From Desulfuromonas sp. DDH964 (GTDB taxonomy: Bacteria; Desulfobacterota; Desulfuromonadia; Desulfuromonadales; DDH964): DNA of 64,000 nucleotides. A model generated the notes under the pieces. It was not told where the DNA came from. It saw only the letters and a program-made list of their open reading frames with translations, and searched no databases. A program made the position numbers and the translations under genes. This document shows positions 29,185 to 37,611 of the stretch, piece after piece. Positions within the stretch are counted from its first letter, which is position 1, and each line of letters begins with the position of its first letter. Location: contig NZ_CP015080.1 of NCBI RefSeq assembly GCF_001611275.1, positions 3,462,956-3,526,955 on the forward strand, read 5' to 3'.

Positions 29185-30960
29185 ATGAGTCACCAGTCCG
29201 AACTGATCGCCAGCGACATCCAGGCCTATCTCAAGTCCCAGGAGGAGAAGGGGCTGCTGCGCTTTATCACCTGCGGCAGCGTCGACGACGGCAAGAGCAC
29301 CCTGATCGGCCGGATGCTGTGGGATTCGAAACTGATCTTCGAGGACCAGCTGGCGGCGCTGGAGGCCGACAGCAAGCGGGTCGGCACCCAGGGGGAGGCG
29401 ATCGACTACGCCCTGCTCCTCGACGGCCTGCAGGCCGAGCGCGAGCAGGGGATCACTATCGATGTCGCCTACCGTTACTTCTCCACCGACCGGCGCAAGT
29501 TCATCGTCGCCGACACCCCCGGTCACGAGCAGTACACCCGCAACATGGTGACCGGCGCCTCCACCGCCCAGGTAGCGGTGATCCTCATCGATGCCCGCAA
29601 GGGAATCCTGACCCAGACCCGGCGCCACAGCTACCTGGTTTCGCTGGTCGGCATCCGCCACGTGGTCCTGGCGATCAACAAGATGGATCTGGTCGGTTAC
29701 GACGGCGAACGCTTTGCCGGGATCGTACGCGATTACGAGGTCTTTGCCGCCGGTCTCGGCTTCGACCAGGTTGCCGCCATTCCGATTTCGGCCCTCAAGG
29801 GGGACAACGTCCTGACCCGCAGCGATCGCACCCCCTGGTATCAGGGGCCGCCCCTGCTCGAGTTCCTAGAGCAGGTTGAGGTGGCGGATACCGCGCTGCG
29901 CAAACCCTTCCGGATGCGGGTGCAATGGGTCAACCGTCCCCACCTCGACTTCCGCGGCTACTGCGGCACCGTCGCCTCCGGGGTGGTGCGCCCCGGCGAC
30001 GAACTGGTGGTTGCCGCCTCCGGGCAGACCAGCAAAATAGCGCGCATCGTCACCCTGGACGGCGACCTCGACGAGGCGGTGGCCGGCCAGGCGGTCACCC
30101 TGACCCTGGCCGACGAACTCGACATCAGCCGCGGTGATACCCTGGCCGCGGCCTCCGATCGCCCCTACCAGGAGGATGGCTTCGAGGCCAAGCTGGTCTG
30201 GCTGCACGAGGAGCCCCTGGTGCCCGGACGCAGCTACCTGCTCAAAGCCGGCGCCGCCACCACGCCGGCAAGGGTCCGACAGCTGCGCTTCAAGGTCAAT
30301 GTCAACAGCCTGCAGCAGGAAGCGGGGGAGGCCCTCGCTCTCAACGAGGTCGGCATCTGCAACATCACCCTCGACCGGCCGATCGCCTTCGACTCCTACC
30401 GGGAAAATCGCGGCACCGGCAACTTCATCCTCATCGATCGGCAGACCAACGCCACGGTCGGCGCCGGCATGATCCATCAGCCGCTCCTCGCCGGGGTTGG
30501 CGAGCACTGGTCGGCGCTGGCGCTCGACCGCGCCGCCCTCGCCCGCCAGAAGGACCAGGTCCCCGGGGTCCTCTGGTTCAGCGCTGCCGAAGCGGCCAAG
30601 GCCGAGCAGTTGGCGAGCCTGGTCGCAAAACGGCTTTACGCCCGCGGCCGCCATGTCTTTCTGCTCGGCTCTCACGCCGTCGGCCGGTCGCAGAAACAGG
30701 GCGACCGGACCTCCCCGGACCGGCTCGGCGCCGACGCGAGGTTGCTGGTCGAGGCCGGGCTGATCGTCCTCGCCCCGCTCCCCGCAGCGCCGGCCGGAGG
30801 GCGCCAAGCGATCCTTTCCTCCCTTGCGCCGGCAGACTGCCGTGAAGTCTGCATCGGCGCTCTGCCCGAGGCCACGGAAGGCCCCTGGGGGCAGTTTCCG
30901 GTCGCGGAGGAGATTACCGCCGAACTGGCCGAGCAGGTGGTACGGCAGCTCTTTCCCTGA
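29185..30960 (+). CDS. cysN: Sulfate adenylyltransferase subunit 1 with degenerate CysC-like tail
   Basis: A 591-residue protein. The N-terminal GTPase has the P-loop GSVDDGKST (31-39), ADTPGHEQY and NKMD. EF-Tu-like beta-barrels follow to about 450. Residues about 459-591 align by pattern with APS kinase (CysC): PGVLWFSA, LYARGRHVFLLGS and LLVEAGLIVLAPLPA correspond to the CysC strands. The GxxGxGKS P-loop is replaced by SAAEAAKAEQ and the DGDN motif by LGSHAV. The tail is therefore a catalytically dead APS-kinase fold. This agrees with the adjacent reductase using APS directly. Confidence 0.93.
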   Translation: MSHQSELIASDIQAYLKSQEEKGLLRFITCGSVDDGKSTLIGRMLWDSKLIFEDQLAALEADSKRVGTQGEAIDYALLLDGLQAEREQGITIDVAYRYFSTDRRKFIVADTPGHEQYTRNMVTGASTAQVAVILIDARKGILTQTRRHSYLVSLVGIRHVVLAINKMDLVGYDGERFAGIVRDYEVFAAGLGFDQVAAIPISALKGDNVLTRSDRTPWYQGPPLLEFLEQVEVADTALRKPFRMRVQWVNRPHLDFRGYCGTVASGVVRPGDELVVAASGQTSKIARIVTLDGDLDEAVAGQAVTLTLADELDISRGDTLAAASDRPYQEDGFEAKLVWLHEEPLVPGRSYLLKAGAATTPARVRQLRFKVNVNSLQQEAGEALALNEVGICNITLDRPIAFDSYRENRGTGNFILIDRQTNATVGAGMIHQPLLAGVGEHWSALALDRAALARQKDQVPGVLWFSAAEAAKAEQLASLVAKRLYARGRHVFLLGSHAVGRSQKQGDRTSPDRLGADARLLVEAGLIVLAPLPAAPAGGRQAILSSLAPADCREVCIGALPEATEGPWGQFPVAEEITAELAEQVVRQLFP

Positions 30961-30961
30961 G

Positions 30962-30991
30962 TTGGCTTAAATGAATCAACACGGGTATATT
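30962..30991 (+). promoter_or_regulatory. Candidate internal promoter ahead of the sulfite reductase gene
   Basis: TTGGCT (30962-30967), 18-bp spacer, TATATT (30986-30991) in the 86-bp gap after cysN. It would allow the sirohaem reductase and cysK to be expressed apart from cysHDN. Confidence 0.45.
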
Positions 30992-31046
30992 TCTGGTAGT
31001 CTTTTCCGATGATCGCTCCACTCTGCCCCAGGCAAGGAAACGAAAG

Positions 31047-32357
31047 ATGACACTGCCCCCCCAGCAGCTGCGCCTCGACGGCATCTACCAGCAGCCCGCC
31101 CCCGACCGCTTCATGCAGCGCATCAAGGTCCCCGCTGGCGCCCTCTCCAGCGAGCAGGCCCTCAAGGTCGCGGAGCTGGCCGGCCGCTATGCCGGCGGTC
31201 GCCTCCATCTCACCACCCGCGGCAGCATCGAACTGCACGACGTCGCCGGCGCCGATCTTGCCGAGGTCAACCGCGGCATGGCCGCCGTCGGCCTGACCGG
31301 CCGCGGCGCCTGCGGCGGCGCGGTGCGGGGGATTGCCTGCAGCACCACGGCCGGCATCCACTACGATCGCTGCCAGGCGCTGGCGCGGCGGCTTCATCGC
31401 CACTTCGTCGGCAACCCCTGGTTTGAAGGCCTGCCGAAAAAGTTCAAGATCGGCGTTGATGGCGATGAGGAGCGGGGGCGCCACCTGATCCAGGATCTCG
31501 GGCTGGTTTTCGCCGGCCTCAAGGAGGGGACGCCGCTCTGGGACGTCTGGTGCGCCGGGGGGCTCGGGCGCGAGCCGCGGCCCGCCTTCCTGCTCGCCAA
31601 CCGCGTCCCCGAAGAACGGGTGATTCCCCTGGTCGAGGCGGTGCTGCGGGTCTACGCTGCCCAGGCGCCGGCCGGACGCCGCCTCAAGTTCGTTCTCGCC
31701 GAGATCGGTGAAGAAAACTTCCGCGATCTGCTCCGCGCCGAGACCGGTGCGCCGCCAAGGCCGCAGTTCGACCGCGGCCTTGGCAAACTCCTCACCGCGG
31801 AAAGGGACGACCGGATCGAACCGCTCACCGCCCGGGTCTTCGCCGGCGAACTCGCCGCCGGGAGCCTGCGTCTGCTCGCCGTGGCGGCGCAGCAGTGGGC
31901 GGGCGGCACCCTTCTGCTCAGCGCCGATCAGGACCTCGCCTTTCTGCCCGATTCGGCCGAAGCCCGCACCAACCTGGCCGCGGCGCTGGCCGCAGCCGGC
32001 TTTGACGGCCGCTCTCCCGAGCAGCAGGTCTGCTTCCGGGTCTGCCCCGGCAGCCACGAATGCCGCATGGGCCTGGCACCGACCCGCGACCTCGCCCGCC
32101 AATTGATCGCCGGCGCCCCCCTCGAACTCAAGAGCCTGAGCTGGGCGATTTCCGGCTGCCCCAACTCCTGTTCCCAGCCACAACTGGCAGACATCGGCAT
32201 TGTTACCAGCCGCGCCGGCAAGGACCAGAATGGCCAGGGCCAGCCGCGCTTCGACCTCTATCAGCGTACTGCTGCAGGATTTGGCAAACGCATTGCGCCC
32301 GGGTTATCAGCGGTTGACTTGACCGCGGAGATTTCCCGTCTTTCCATTCCCCGGTAA
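31047..32357 (+). CDS. Sirohaem/Fe-S sulfite (or nitrite) reductase
   Basis: A 436-residue nitrite/sulfite reductase haemoprotein. Substrate- and sirohaem-contact residues lie in [15 protein letters not shown] (near 58). The [4Fe-4S]-sirohaem ligands are [10 protein letters not shown] (near 337) and [11 protein letters not shown] (near 372). It is shorter than plant-type CysI (about 550). Its position between cysN and cysK makes six-electron reduction of sulfite to sulfide the likely job; sequence alone does not exclude nitrite. The electron donor is probably ferredoxin, since no CysJ is present. Confidence 0.88.
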   Translation: MTLPPQQLRLDGIYQQPAPDRFMQRIKVPAGALSSEQALKVAELAGRYAGGRLHLTTRGSIELHDVAGADLAEVNRGMAAVGLTGRGACGGAVRGIACSTTAGIHYDRCQALARRLHRHFVGNPWFEGLPKKFKIGVDGDEERGRHLIQDLGLVFAGLKEGTPLWDVWCAGGLGREPRPAFLLANRVPEERVIPLVEAVLRVYAAQAPAGRRLKFVLAEIGEENFRDLLRAETGAPPRPQFDRGLGKLLTAERDDRIEPLTARVFAGELAAGSLRLLAVAAQQWAGGTLLLSADQDLAFLPDSAEARTNLAAALAAAGFDGRSPEQQVCFRVCPGSHECRMGLAPTRDLARQLIAGAPLELKSLSWAISGCPNSCSQPQLADIGIVTSRAGKDQNGQGQPRFDLYQRTAAGFGKRIAPGLSAVDLTAEISRLSIPR

Positions 32358-32373
32358 CCTAAGGAGCCTGACC

Positions 32374-33327
32374 ATGAGCCAGATTTACAATGACAACTCC
32401 CTCGCCATCGGCCGCACCCCGCTGGTGCGCCTGCAACGCCTGGCGCCGGCCGGTACCACCATCCTCGCCAAGATCGAGGGGCGCAACCCCGCCTACTCGG
32501 TCAAGTGCCGCATCGGCGCCTCCATGGTCTGGGACGCCGAGAAGAAGGGGCTGCTCGGTCCCGGCAAGGAGATGGTCGAGCCGACCAGCGGCAACACCGG
32601 CATTGCGCTCGCTTTCGTCGCTGCCGCCCGCGGCATCCCGATCACCCTGACCATGCCCGAGACGATGAGCCTGGAACGCCGCAAGGTCCTCAAGGCCTTC
32701 GGCGCCAACCTCGTCCTCACCCCCGGGGCCAAGGGGATGGCCGGGGCGATCGCCGCCGCCGAAGAACTGGCGGCGAGTGATCCGAACCGCTATGTTCTTC
32801 TCCACCAGTTCAAGAACCCGGCGAATCCCGCCATCCACGAACAGACCACCGGCCCCGAGATCTGGGACGATACCGATGGCAAGGTCGACGTGGTGGTCTC
32901 CGGGGTCGGCACCGGCGGTACCATCACCGGCATCTCACGCTACATCAAGCAGACCCGCGGCAGGCAGATCCTCTCGGTGGCGGTCGAGCCAAGCGACAGC
33001 CCGGTGATCAGCCAGAAGCTTGCCGGCGCCGAATTGCGCCCCGGCCCGCACAAGATCCAGGGAATCGGCGCCGGCTTCATCCCCGACACCCTTGACCTGT
33101 CCATCGTCGACCGGGTCGAGCAGGTCAGCAACGACGAAGCGATCGAAACCGCCCGCGACCTCGCCCTGCAGGAAGGAATTCTCTCCGGCATTTCCTGCGG
33201 CGCGGCAACAGCGGTGGCGATCCGCCTGGCGAAACTGCCGGAATTCAAGGGGAAGACGATCGTGGTCATTCTCCCCGACTCGGGCGAGCGCTACCTTTCC
33301 AGCGTGCTTTTCGAGGGAATTGCCTGA
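32374..33327 (+). CDS. cysK: Cysteine synthase A (O-acetylserine sulfhydrylase)
   Basis: A 317-residue PLP fold-type II enzyme that makes cysteine from O-acetylserine and sulfide. The PLP lysine is in [14 protein letters not shown] (near 40), the substrate loop in [13 protein letters not shown], and the PLP phosphate loop in [13 protein letters not shown] is replaced by the usual GIGAGFIPD. It follows the reductase by 16 bp with AAGGAG as ribosome site. It ends the cysteine part of the locus. Confidence 0.96.
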   Translation: MSQIYNDNSLAIGRTPLVRLQRLAPAGTTILAKIEGRNPAYSVKCRIGASMVWDAEKKGLLGPGKEMVEPTSGNTGIALAFVAAARGIPITLTMPETMSLERRKVLKAFGANLVLTPGAKGMAGAIAAAEELAASDPNRYVLLHQFKNPANPAIHEQTTGPEIWDDTDGKVDVVVSGVGTGGTITGISRYIKQTRGRQILSVAVEPSDSPVISQKLAGAELRPGPHKIQGIGAGFIPDTLDLSIVDRVEQVSNDEAIETARDLALQEGILSGISCGAATAVAIRLAKLPEFKGKTIVVILPDSGERYLSSVLFEGIA

Positions 33328-33357
33328 AAACTGAAAATGAATTCTTTATCAAGGTGG

Positions 33358-33386
33358 TTGACACCGGAGAGTTCATTCTTTACGAT
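33358..33386 (+). promoter_or_regulatory. Promoter of the first SAM riboswitch unit
   Basis: TTGACA (33358-33363), 17-bp spacer, TACGAT (33381-33386), giving a start near 33394 just before the aptamer. Confidence 0.75.
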
Positions 33387-33408
33387 ATCCGTCAACATAA
33401 CGCAGCAG

Positions 33409-33538
33409 CGTTCTTATCGAGAGTGGCGGAGGGACAGGCCCGTTGATGCCACAGCAACCGGTCCGCAGGGTGCGGATGCCAGGTGCTAATTCCTGCCCAC
33501 CGGAGCCGAAAGGGGCGACGGAGGGAAAGATGAGGACG
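33409..33538 (+). promoter_or_regulatory. SAM-I (S-box) riboswitch, first copy
   Basis: It shows the S-box core: CTTATCGAGAGTGGCGGAGGG (P1/J1-2 region, in two parts), GGCCCGTTGATGCCACAGCAACC, the GGTGCTAATTCCTGCCC segment and closing GATGAGG. It precedes a strong terminator (33578-33612), so SAM binding should switch transcription of the downstream methionine genes off. Confidence 0.95.
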
Positions 33539-33577
33539 GAGCTTCGCCGGGCGATCTCCCTTCCGATTCGTGCCGCG

Positions 33578-33614
33578 AAGCCCCTTCTCATCCCCACGAG
33601 AAGGGGCTTTTTGC
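33578..33614 (+). terminator. Expression-platform terminator of the first SAM riboswitch
   Basis: A 12-bp stem AAGCCCCTTCTC/GAGAAGGGGCTT (33578-33589, 33598-33609) is followed by a T-run (33608-33612), 30 bp before the next start codon. Confidence 0.9.
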
Positions 33615-33643
33615 ATGCCCCGCAACCTGCAAGGGGATGACCG

Positions 33644-34798
33644 ATGACGACGACAACCAAACAACTCACCCTGGAGAGCCGGCTGGTCCAGACCGGCGTC
33701 GGCCGCGACGAGCGCACCGGCGGCATCAGCTTCCCGATCTACCCGAGTGCCACCTACCGCCATCCCGCCGTCGGTGCGAGCACCGGCTACGACTACACCC
33801 GCTCCGGCAACCCGACCCGGCAGCTGCTCGAGGAAACCCTGGCCGACCTCGAGGGGGGCGCTCGCGGACTTGCCTTCGCCTCGGGAATGGCGGCGCTGAC
33901 CACCCTCTTCCTGCACTTCTCTGCCGGCGACCACCTGCTCGTCTCCCAGGACCTCTACGGCGGCACCTACCGGGTCCTCGACCAGGTCTTTGGCAAGTTC
34001 GGCCTTGCGGCGAGCTACGTCGATACCACCGATCCTGCAGCCGTTGCCGCCGCCATCCGCCCCGAATCAAAAGCACTGCTGGTCGAAACCCCCGGCAATC
34101 CGCTCCTCGGCGTGGCCGACCTGGCGGCGCTCGGCGCCCTCTGCCGGCGCCACGACCTCCTCTTCATCGTCGACAACACCTTCCTGACCCCGGTGCTGCA
34201 GCGCCCCTTCGACTTCGGCGCCGACGTCACCGTCTACTCGGCGACCAAGTACCTCGGCGGCCACAGCGACCTGCTCGCCGGCGCCCTGGTCGCCCGCACC
34301 CCGGAGCTGGGAGAGCGCCTCTACTTCCTGCAGAACTCCACCGGCGGCACCCTGCCGCCTCAGGACTGCTGGCTGCTGCTGCGCTCCCTCAAGACCCTCC
34401 CCCTGCGCCTCGAACGGCACTGTGCCAGCGCCCTGGAGATTGCCCATTGGCTGCAGGAGCATCCCAGGGTCCGAACGGTCTACTACCCGGGGCTGGCGAA
34501 CCACCCCGGCCACCAGCTGTCACGCCGGCAGGCATCCGGTTTTGGCGGCATGCTCTCCTTCCGCGTCGACACGGCAGCGACCGCGCGGCAGGTCCTGGAG
34601 CGCATCCGGGTGATCTCCTTTGCCGAGAGCCTCGGCGGTGTCGAGTCGCTGCTGACCCTGCCGGCGGTGCAGACCCATGGCGACATCCCGGAAGGAGAGC
34701 GTCAGCGCCTCGGCATCTGCGATTCACTGCTGCGCCTTTCGGTGGGAATCGAGAGCGCCTGTGATATTATCGGGGATCTCGAACAGGCTCTGGCGTAG
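33644..34798 (+). CDS. Cystathionine gamma-synthase/O-acetylhomoserine sulfhydrylase family enzyme 1
   Basis: A 384-residue PLP fold-type I enzyme of the Cys/Met-metabolism family. The PLP lysine is in YSATKYLGGHSDLLAG (near 200). YDYTRSGNPTRQLLEETLADLEGG and FASGMAALT bind substrate and PLP phosphate, and LGGVESLLTLPA is near the C-terminus. It would join cysteine or sulfide to O-acetylhomoserine made by MetX. Sequence does not settle whether it forms cystathionine (MetB), splits it (MetC-like) or sulfhydrylates directly. The SAM riboswitch just upstream places it in methionine synthesis. The next gene is a paralogue. Confidence 0.9.
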   Translation: MTTTTKQLTLESRLVQTGVGRDERTGGISFPIYPSATYRHPAVGASTGYDYTRSGNPTRQLLEETLADLEGGARGLAFASGMAALTTLFLHFSAGDHLLVSQDLYGGTYRVLDQVFGKFGLAASYVDTTDPAAVAAAIRPESKALLVETPGNPLLGVADLAALGALCRRHDLLFIVDNTFLTPVLQRPFDFGADVTVYSATKYLGGHSDLLAGALVARTPELGERLYFLQNSTGGTLPPQDCWLLLRSLKTLPLRLERHCASALEIAHWLQEHPRVRTVYYPGLANHPGHQLSRRQASGFGGMLSFRVDTAATARQVLERIRVISFAESLGGVESLLTLPAVQTHGDIPEGERQRLGICDSLLRLSVGIESACDIIGDLEQALA

Positions 34799-34802
34799 GG
34801 CT

Positions 34803-34847
34803 TATAAGTCCTATGGGACCTATTAGACCGATAAGACCAATAAAGGA
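34803..34847 (+). repeat. Five degenerate 9-bp tandem units between the two paralogues
   Basis: Units read TATAAGTCC, TATGGGACC, TATTAGACC, GATAAGACC and AATAAAGGA back to back. The array ends in the AAAGGA that serves as the ribosome site of the next gene. Confidence 0.65.
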
Positions 34848-34856
34848 ACGCCCCCC

Positions 34857-36005
34857 ATGACTGTTGCCAAAAACTACCGCACCGCCACCCTGCTGGTTCA
34901 CCAGGGGCATGATCGCGACCCGGCGACCGGGGCGGCGGTGGTGCCGATCTACCCGGCCTCCACCTACCACCACCCCGGCGGCAAATCGGGCGAGTTCGAC
35001 TACTCGCGCAGCGGCAATCCGAGCCGCCAGCAGGTCGAGGAGGCGATCGCCCTCCTCGAGGGAGGCTGCCGCGGCTTCGCCTATGCCACCGGCATGGCGG
35101 CGGTCGGCAGCGCCCTGGCCCTCTTCAAGAGCGGCGACCACCTGATCGCGCCCGAAGATCTCTACGGCGGCAGCTGGCGCTATCTTAACCAGGTCCTCCC
35201 CCAGCAGGGGATCGAGGTCAGCTTCGTCGATACCTGCGAGGTCGCCAGGATCGCTGCCGCCATCCAGCCGACGACCCGCGGCATCTTTCTAGAGACCCCC
35301 TCCAACCCGCTCTTCAAGATCACCGACCTGCGGGGGGTGGTGGCGCTGGCAAAGGAGCGGAACCTGCTGACCCTGCTCGACAACACCTTCATGACGCCGC
35401 TGCTGCAGCGCCCCCTCGACCTCGGCATCGATGTCGTGATTCACAGCGCCACCAAGTTCCTCGGCGGGCATTCGGACCTGATGGCCGGACTGGTCGCCGT
35501 CGCCGACCTGGAGCTGGGCAAACGCCTCAAGTTCTTCCAGAACGCCTTCGGCGCCGTCCTCTCCCCCTTCGACTGCTTTCTCCTCGCGCGGGGGATCAAG
35601 ACCCTCAAGCTGCGCCTTGAAGCGTCACAGCAGAACGCCGCGATCCTCGCCGAGCGCCTTGCCGCCCATCCGGCGGTAGACCGGGTCCTCTATCCCGGCC
35701 GCAGCGACTTCCCCGGGCGCGCCACCCATTTCGCCCAGGCGAGCGGCGCCGGCGCCATCCTCGCTTTCGAGCTCCGCGAAAGCAGCGCGGTCCGCCCCCT
35801 GCTGGAGAAGCTCCGGCTGCCGATCATCGCTCCCAGCCTCGGCGGCGTGGAGACGATCCTCACCCACTGCTGGAGCATGTCCCACGCCGCCATCCCCGCC
35901 GCCGACAAGCGCCGGCTCGGCATCCGCGAATCGCTGGTACGGATCTCCGCCGGCATCGAGGATGTCGAGGATCTCTGGGAGGACCTGCAGCAGGCTCTCG
36001 CCTGA
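34857..36005 (+). CDS. Cystathionine gamma-synthase/O-acetylhomoserine sulfhydrylase family enzyme 2
   Basis: A 382-residue paralogue of the preceding gene. The PLP lysine is in HSATKFLGGHSDLMAG (near 203); FDYSRSGNPSRQQVEEAIALLEGG, YATGMAAVGSAL and LGGVETILTHCWSMSHA are the other family motifs. The THxxxMSHA-type ending of that segment is typical of cystathionine-forming or -cleaving members. The first paralogue differs here (LPAVQTHGD). One may be the synthase and the other the lyase; this is inference. A 58-bp gap with a 9-bp repeat separates them, so they are probably co-transcribed. Confidence 0.9.
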   Translation: MTVAKNYRTATLLVHQGHDRDPATGAAVVPIYPASTYHHPGGKSGEFDYSRSGNPSRQQVEEAIALLEGGCRGFAYATGMAAVGSALALFKSGDHLIAPEDLYGGSWRYLNQVLPQQGIEVSFVDTCEVARIAAAIQPTTRGIFLETPSNPLFKITDLRGVVALAKERNLLTLLDNTFMTPLLQRPLDLGIDVVIHSATKFLGGHSDLMAGLVAVADLELGKRLKFFQNAFGAVLSPFDCFLLARGIKTLKLRLEASQQNAAILAERLAAHPAVDRVLYPGRSDFPGRATHFAQASGAGAILAFELRESSAVRPLLEKLRLPIIAPSLGGVETILTHCWSMSHAAIPAADKRRLGIRESLVRISAGIEDVEDLWEDLQQALA

Positions 36006-36015
36006 GTCAAGGCGA

Positions 36016-36044
36016 TTGACAAGGTTCCGGCATTCCGCTAGAGT
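36016..36044 (+). promoter_or_regulatory. Promoter of the second SAM riboswitch unit
   Basis: TTGACA (36016-36021), 17-bp spacer, TAGAGT (36039-36044), giving a start near 36051 ahead of the second aptamer. Confidence 0.8.
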
Positions 36045-36069
36045 TCGGCCTTACAACCGCATAGCAGCG

Positions 36070-36180
36070 TCTTTATCAAGAGTGGTGGAGGGACAGGCCC
36101 TGTGAAACCACAGCAACCGGTCCGCGCCAGCGGGCGCCAGGTGCTAATTCCTGCCCGGGCAACCGGGCGAGATGAGGACG
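36070..36180 (+). promoter_or_regulatory. SAM-I (S-box) riboswitch, second copy
   Basis: TCTTTATCAAGAGTGGTGGAG, CCTGTGAAACCACAGCAACC, GGTGCTAATTCCTGCCCGG and GAGATGAGG give a complete S-box aptamer, related to but not identical with the copy at 33409. Its terminator is at 36216-36259. Confidence 0.96.
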
Positions 36181-36215
36181 GAGCCCGAACGATTCGCCAC
36201 CGGCATCCGGCATCC

Positions 36216-36259
36216 AACGGCCCCTTCCCATCGAACCAGGGAAGGGGCCGTTGCATTTT
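36216..36259 (+). terminator. Expression-platform terminator of the second SAM riboswitch
   Basis: A 14-bp stem AACGGCCCCTTCCC/GGGAAGGGGCCGTT (36216-36229, 36239-36252) is followed by GCATTTT, ending 14 bp before the metX start codon. Confidence 0.88.
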
Positions 36260-36272
36260 CCGGAGTAGCGTT

Positions 36273-37388
36273 TTGACCGGTTCCGTCGGTATCGTCACAA
36301 CTGAATACGCTCATTTCGACACCGAACTGCGCCTCGAAAGCGGCCGCCTGCTCGGGCCGCTGACCCTCGCCTACGAGACCTACGGCACCCTCAACGCCAA
36401 CCGGTCCAACGCGATCCTGGTCTGCCACGCCTGGACCGGCGATGCCCACGCCGCCGGCCGCAATAGCAATGAAGACCGCAAACCGGGCTGGTGGGACGAC
36501 ATGATCGGCCCGGGCAAGGTCCTCGACACCGACCGCTACTTCATCCTCTCCTCCAACGTCATCGGCTCCTGCAAGGGCTCCACCGGGCCGGCCAGTCTCA
36601 ACCCGCGCACCGGCAAGCCCTACAACCTCACCTTCCCGGTGCTGATGGTGCGCGACATGGTGCGTGCCCAGAAACTCCTCCTCGACCGCCTCGGGATTCC
36701 CTCCCTCGTCACCGTCATCGGCGGCAGCATGGGGGCAATGCAGGCCCTCGAGTGGGGGATCCTCTACCCGCAGGTGGTGCGTTCGATCATCCCCATCGCC
36801 GGCACCGGCCGCACCTCGCCGATGGCGATCGCCCTCAACGCCCTCGCCCGCCAGGCGATCTTCAACGACCCCCAGTGGAAGAAGGGGAATTACAAGCCCG
36901 AGCACCCCCCTGCTGACGGCCTCGCCCTGGCACGGGCGGTGGGGCACATCTCCTTCCTCTCCGATGCCTCGATGCATCTCAAGTTCGGCCGCCGCTATTC
37001 GGTGCGCGACGGCCAGTTCGACTTCTTCGGCCAGTTCGAGGTGGAGCGCTACCTCAAGTACAACGGTCAGAACTTCGTCGATCGCTTCGACACCAACAGC
37101 TTCCTCTACCTCGCCAAGGCCCTCGACCTCTATGACGTCGCCTGGAACTTCGACGGCCTCGAGGACGCCCTGGCGCATCTTGACTGCCCGTCGCTCTGGT
37201 TCGCCTTCACCTCCGACTGGCTCTACCCCCCGGGGCAGACCGAGGAAGTGGTCAAGGTCCTCGAAGGGCTCGGCAAGGAGGTCGCCTACCACCTGATCGA
37301 ATCGGATTACGGCCACGACTCCTTCCTGGTCGAGCCGGAGAAGTTCACGCCGATGGTGGTGGAGTTCCTCGACGGGCTGGCGGTCTGA
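36273..37388 (+). CDS. metX: Homoserine O-acetyltransferase
   Basis: A 371-residue alpha/beta-hydrolase acyltransferase that activates homoserine for methionine synthesis. The nucleophile Ser is in [12 protein letters not shown] (near 139), the acid in FTSDWLYPP (near 310) and His in YGHDSFL (near 345). [11 protein letters not shown] and GSCKGSTGP are family motifs. The start is taken as TTG 36273, after CGGAG at 8 nt and just past the riboswitch terminator. The longer reading frame runs back through the aptamer and terminator and cannot be translated sensibly. Acetyl versus succinyl preference is inferred from the MetX family. Confidence 0.93.
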   Translation: MTGSVGIVTTEYAHFDTELRLESGRLLGPLTLAYETYGTLNANRSNAILVCHAWTGDAHAAGRNSNEDRKPGWWDDMIGPGKVLDTDRYFILSSNVIGSCKGSTGPASLNPRTGKPYNLTFPVLMVRDMVRAQKLLLDRLGIPSLVTVIGGSMGAMQALEWGILYPQVVRSIIPIAGTGRTSPMAIALNALARQAIFNDPQWKKGNYKPEHPPADGLALARAVGHISFLSDASMHLKFGRRYSVRDGQFDFFGQFEVERYLKYNGQNFVDRFDTNSFLYLAKALDLYDVAWNFDGLEDALAHLDCPSLWFAFTSDWLYPPGQTEEVVKVLEGLGKEVAYHLIESDYGHDSFLVEPEKFTPMVVEFLDGLAV

Positions 37389-37478
37389 CCCCGCGGGAAA
37401 TCGTCGCCGGCGCCCTTCCCTCCCCCTGCTTTTCTGCTAAACCCATTTAAAGTTCCCCCTAACCTTGGCGGTGAAGCG

Positions 37479-37525
37479 ATGGTCACGCTTTCGGACCTGC
37501 CCATCGTCGGCGGGGCCTACCTGAT
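37479..37525 (+). pseudogene. 5' fragment of a plsY-like acyltransferase gene
   Basis: ATG at 37479 opens MVTLSDLPIVGGAYLI, after which the IS element begins (37526). Joined to the sequence from 39178, it reads on in frame as the N-terminal part of PlsY, glycerol-3-phosphate acyltransferase (acyl-phosphate type), an inner-membrane enzyme of phospholipid synthesis. Confidence 0.75.
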
Positions 37526-37611
37526 ACTAGTGCAGGCCCCCTCCATAGATACCGGACCATCCGGTATCCTTTGAGAAACAAGAAACCCTCTCAAAGAAAG
37601 GAGCCTGCACC

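Noticed and set aside
29185..30960. Active bifunctional CysNC (sulfate adenylyltransferase/APS kinase)
   Set aside because: The C-terminal domain has lost the P-loop and the DGDN motif, and the adjacent reductase uses APS, so no kinase activity is expected.
34803..34847. CRISPR-like array
   Set aside because: Units are 9 bp, directly adjacent and without spacers; no cas genes are present.
36102..36272. N-terminal extension of metX through the SAM riboswitch
   Set aside because: The extension would be translated from the aptamer and terminator; a TTG with CGGAG at the correct spacing lies just past the terminator at 36273.
37526..37611. Bridge RNA in the left end of the IS
   Set aside because: At 86 nt, including two hairpins and the ribosome site, it is too short for the 150-200 nt guide RNAs of the family; the right end is the better place.
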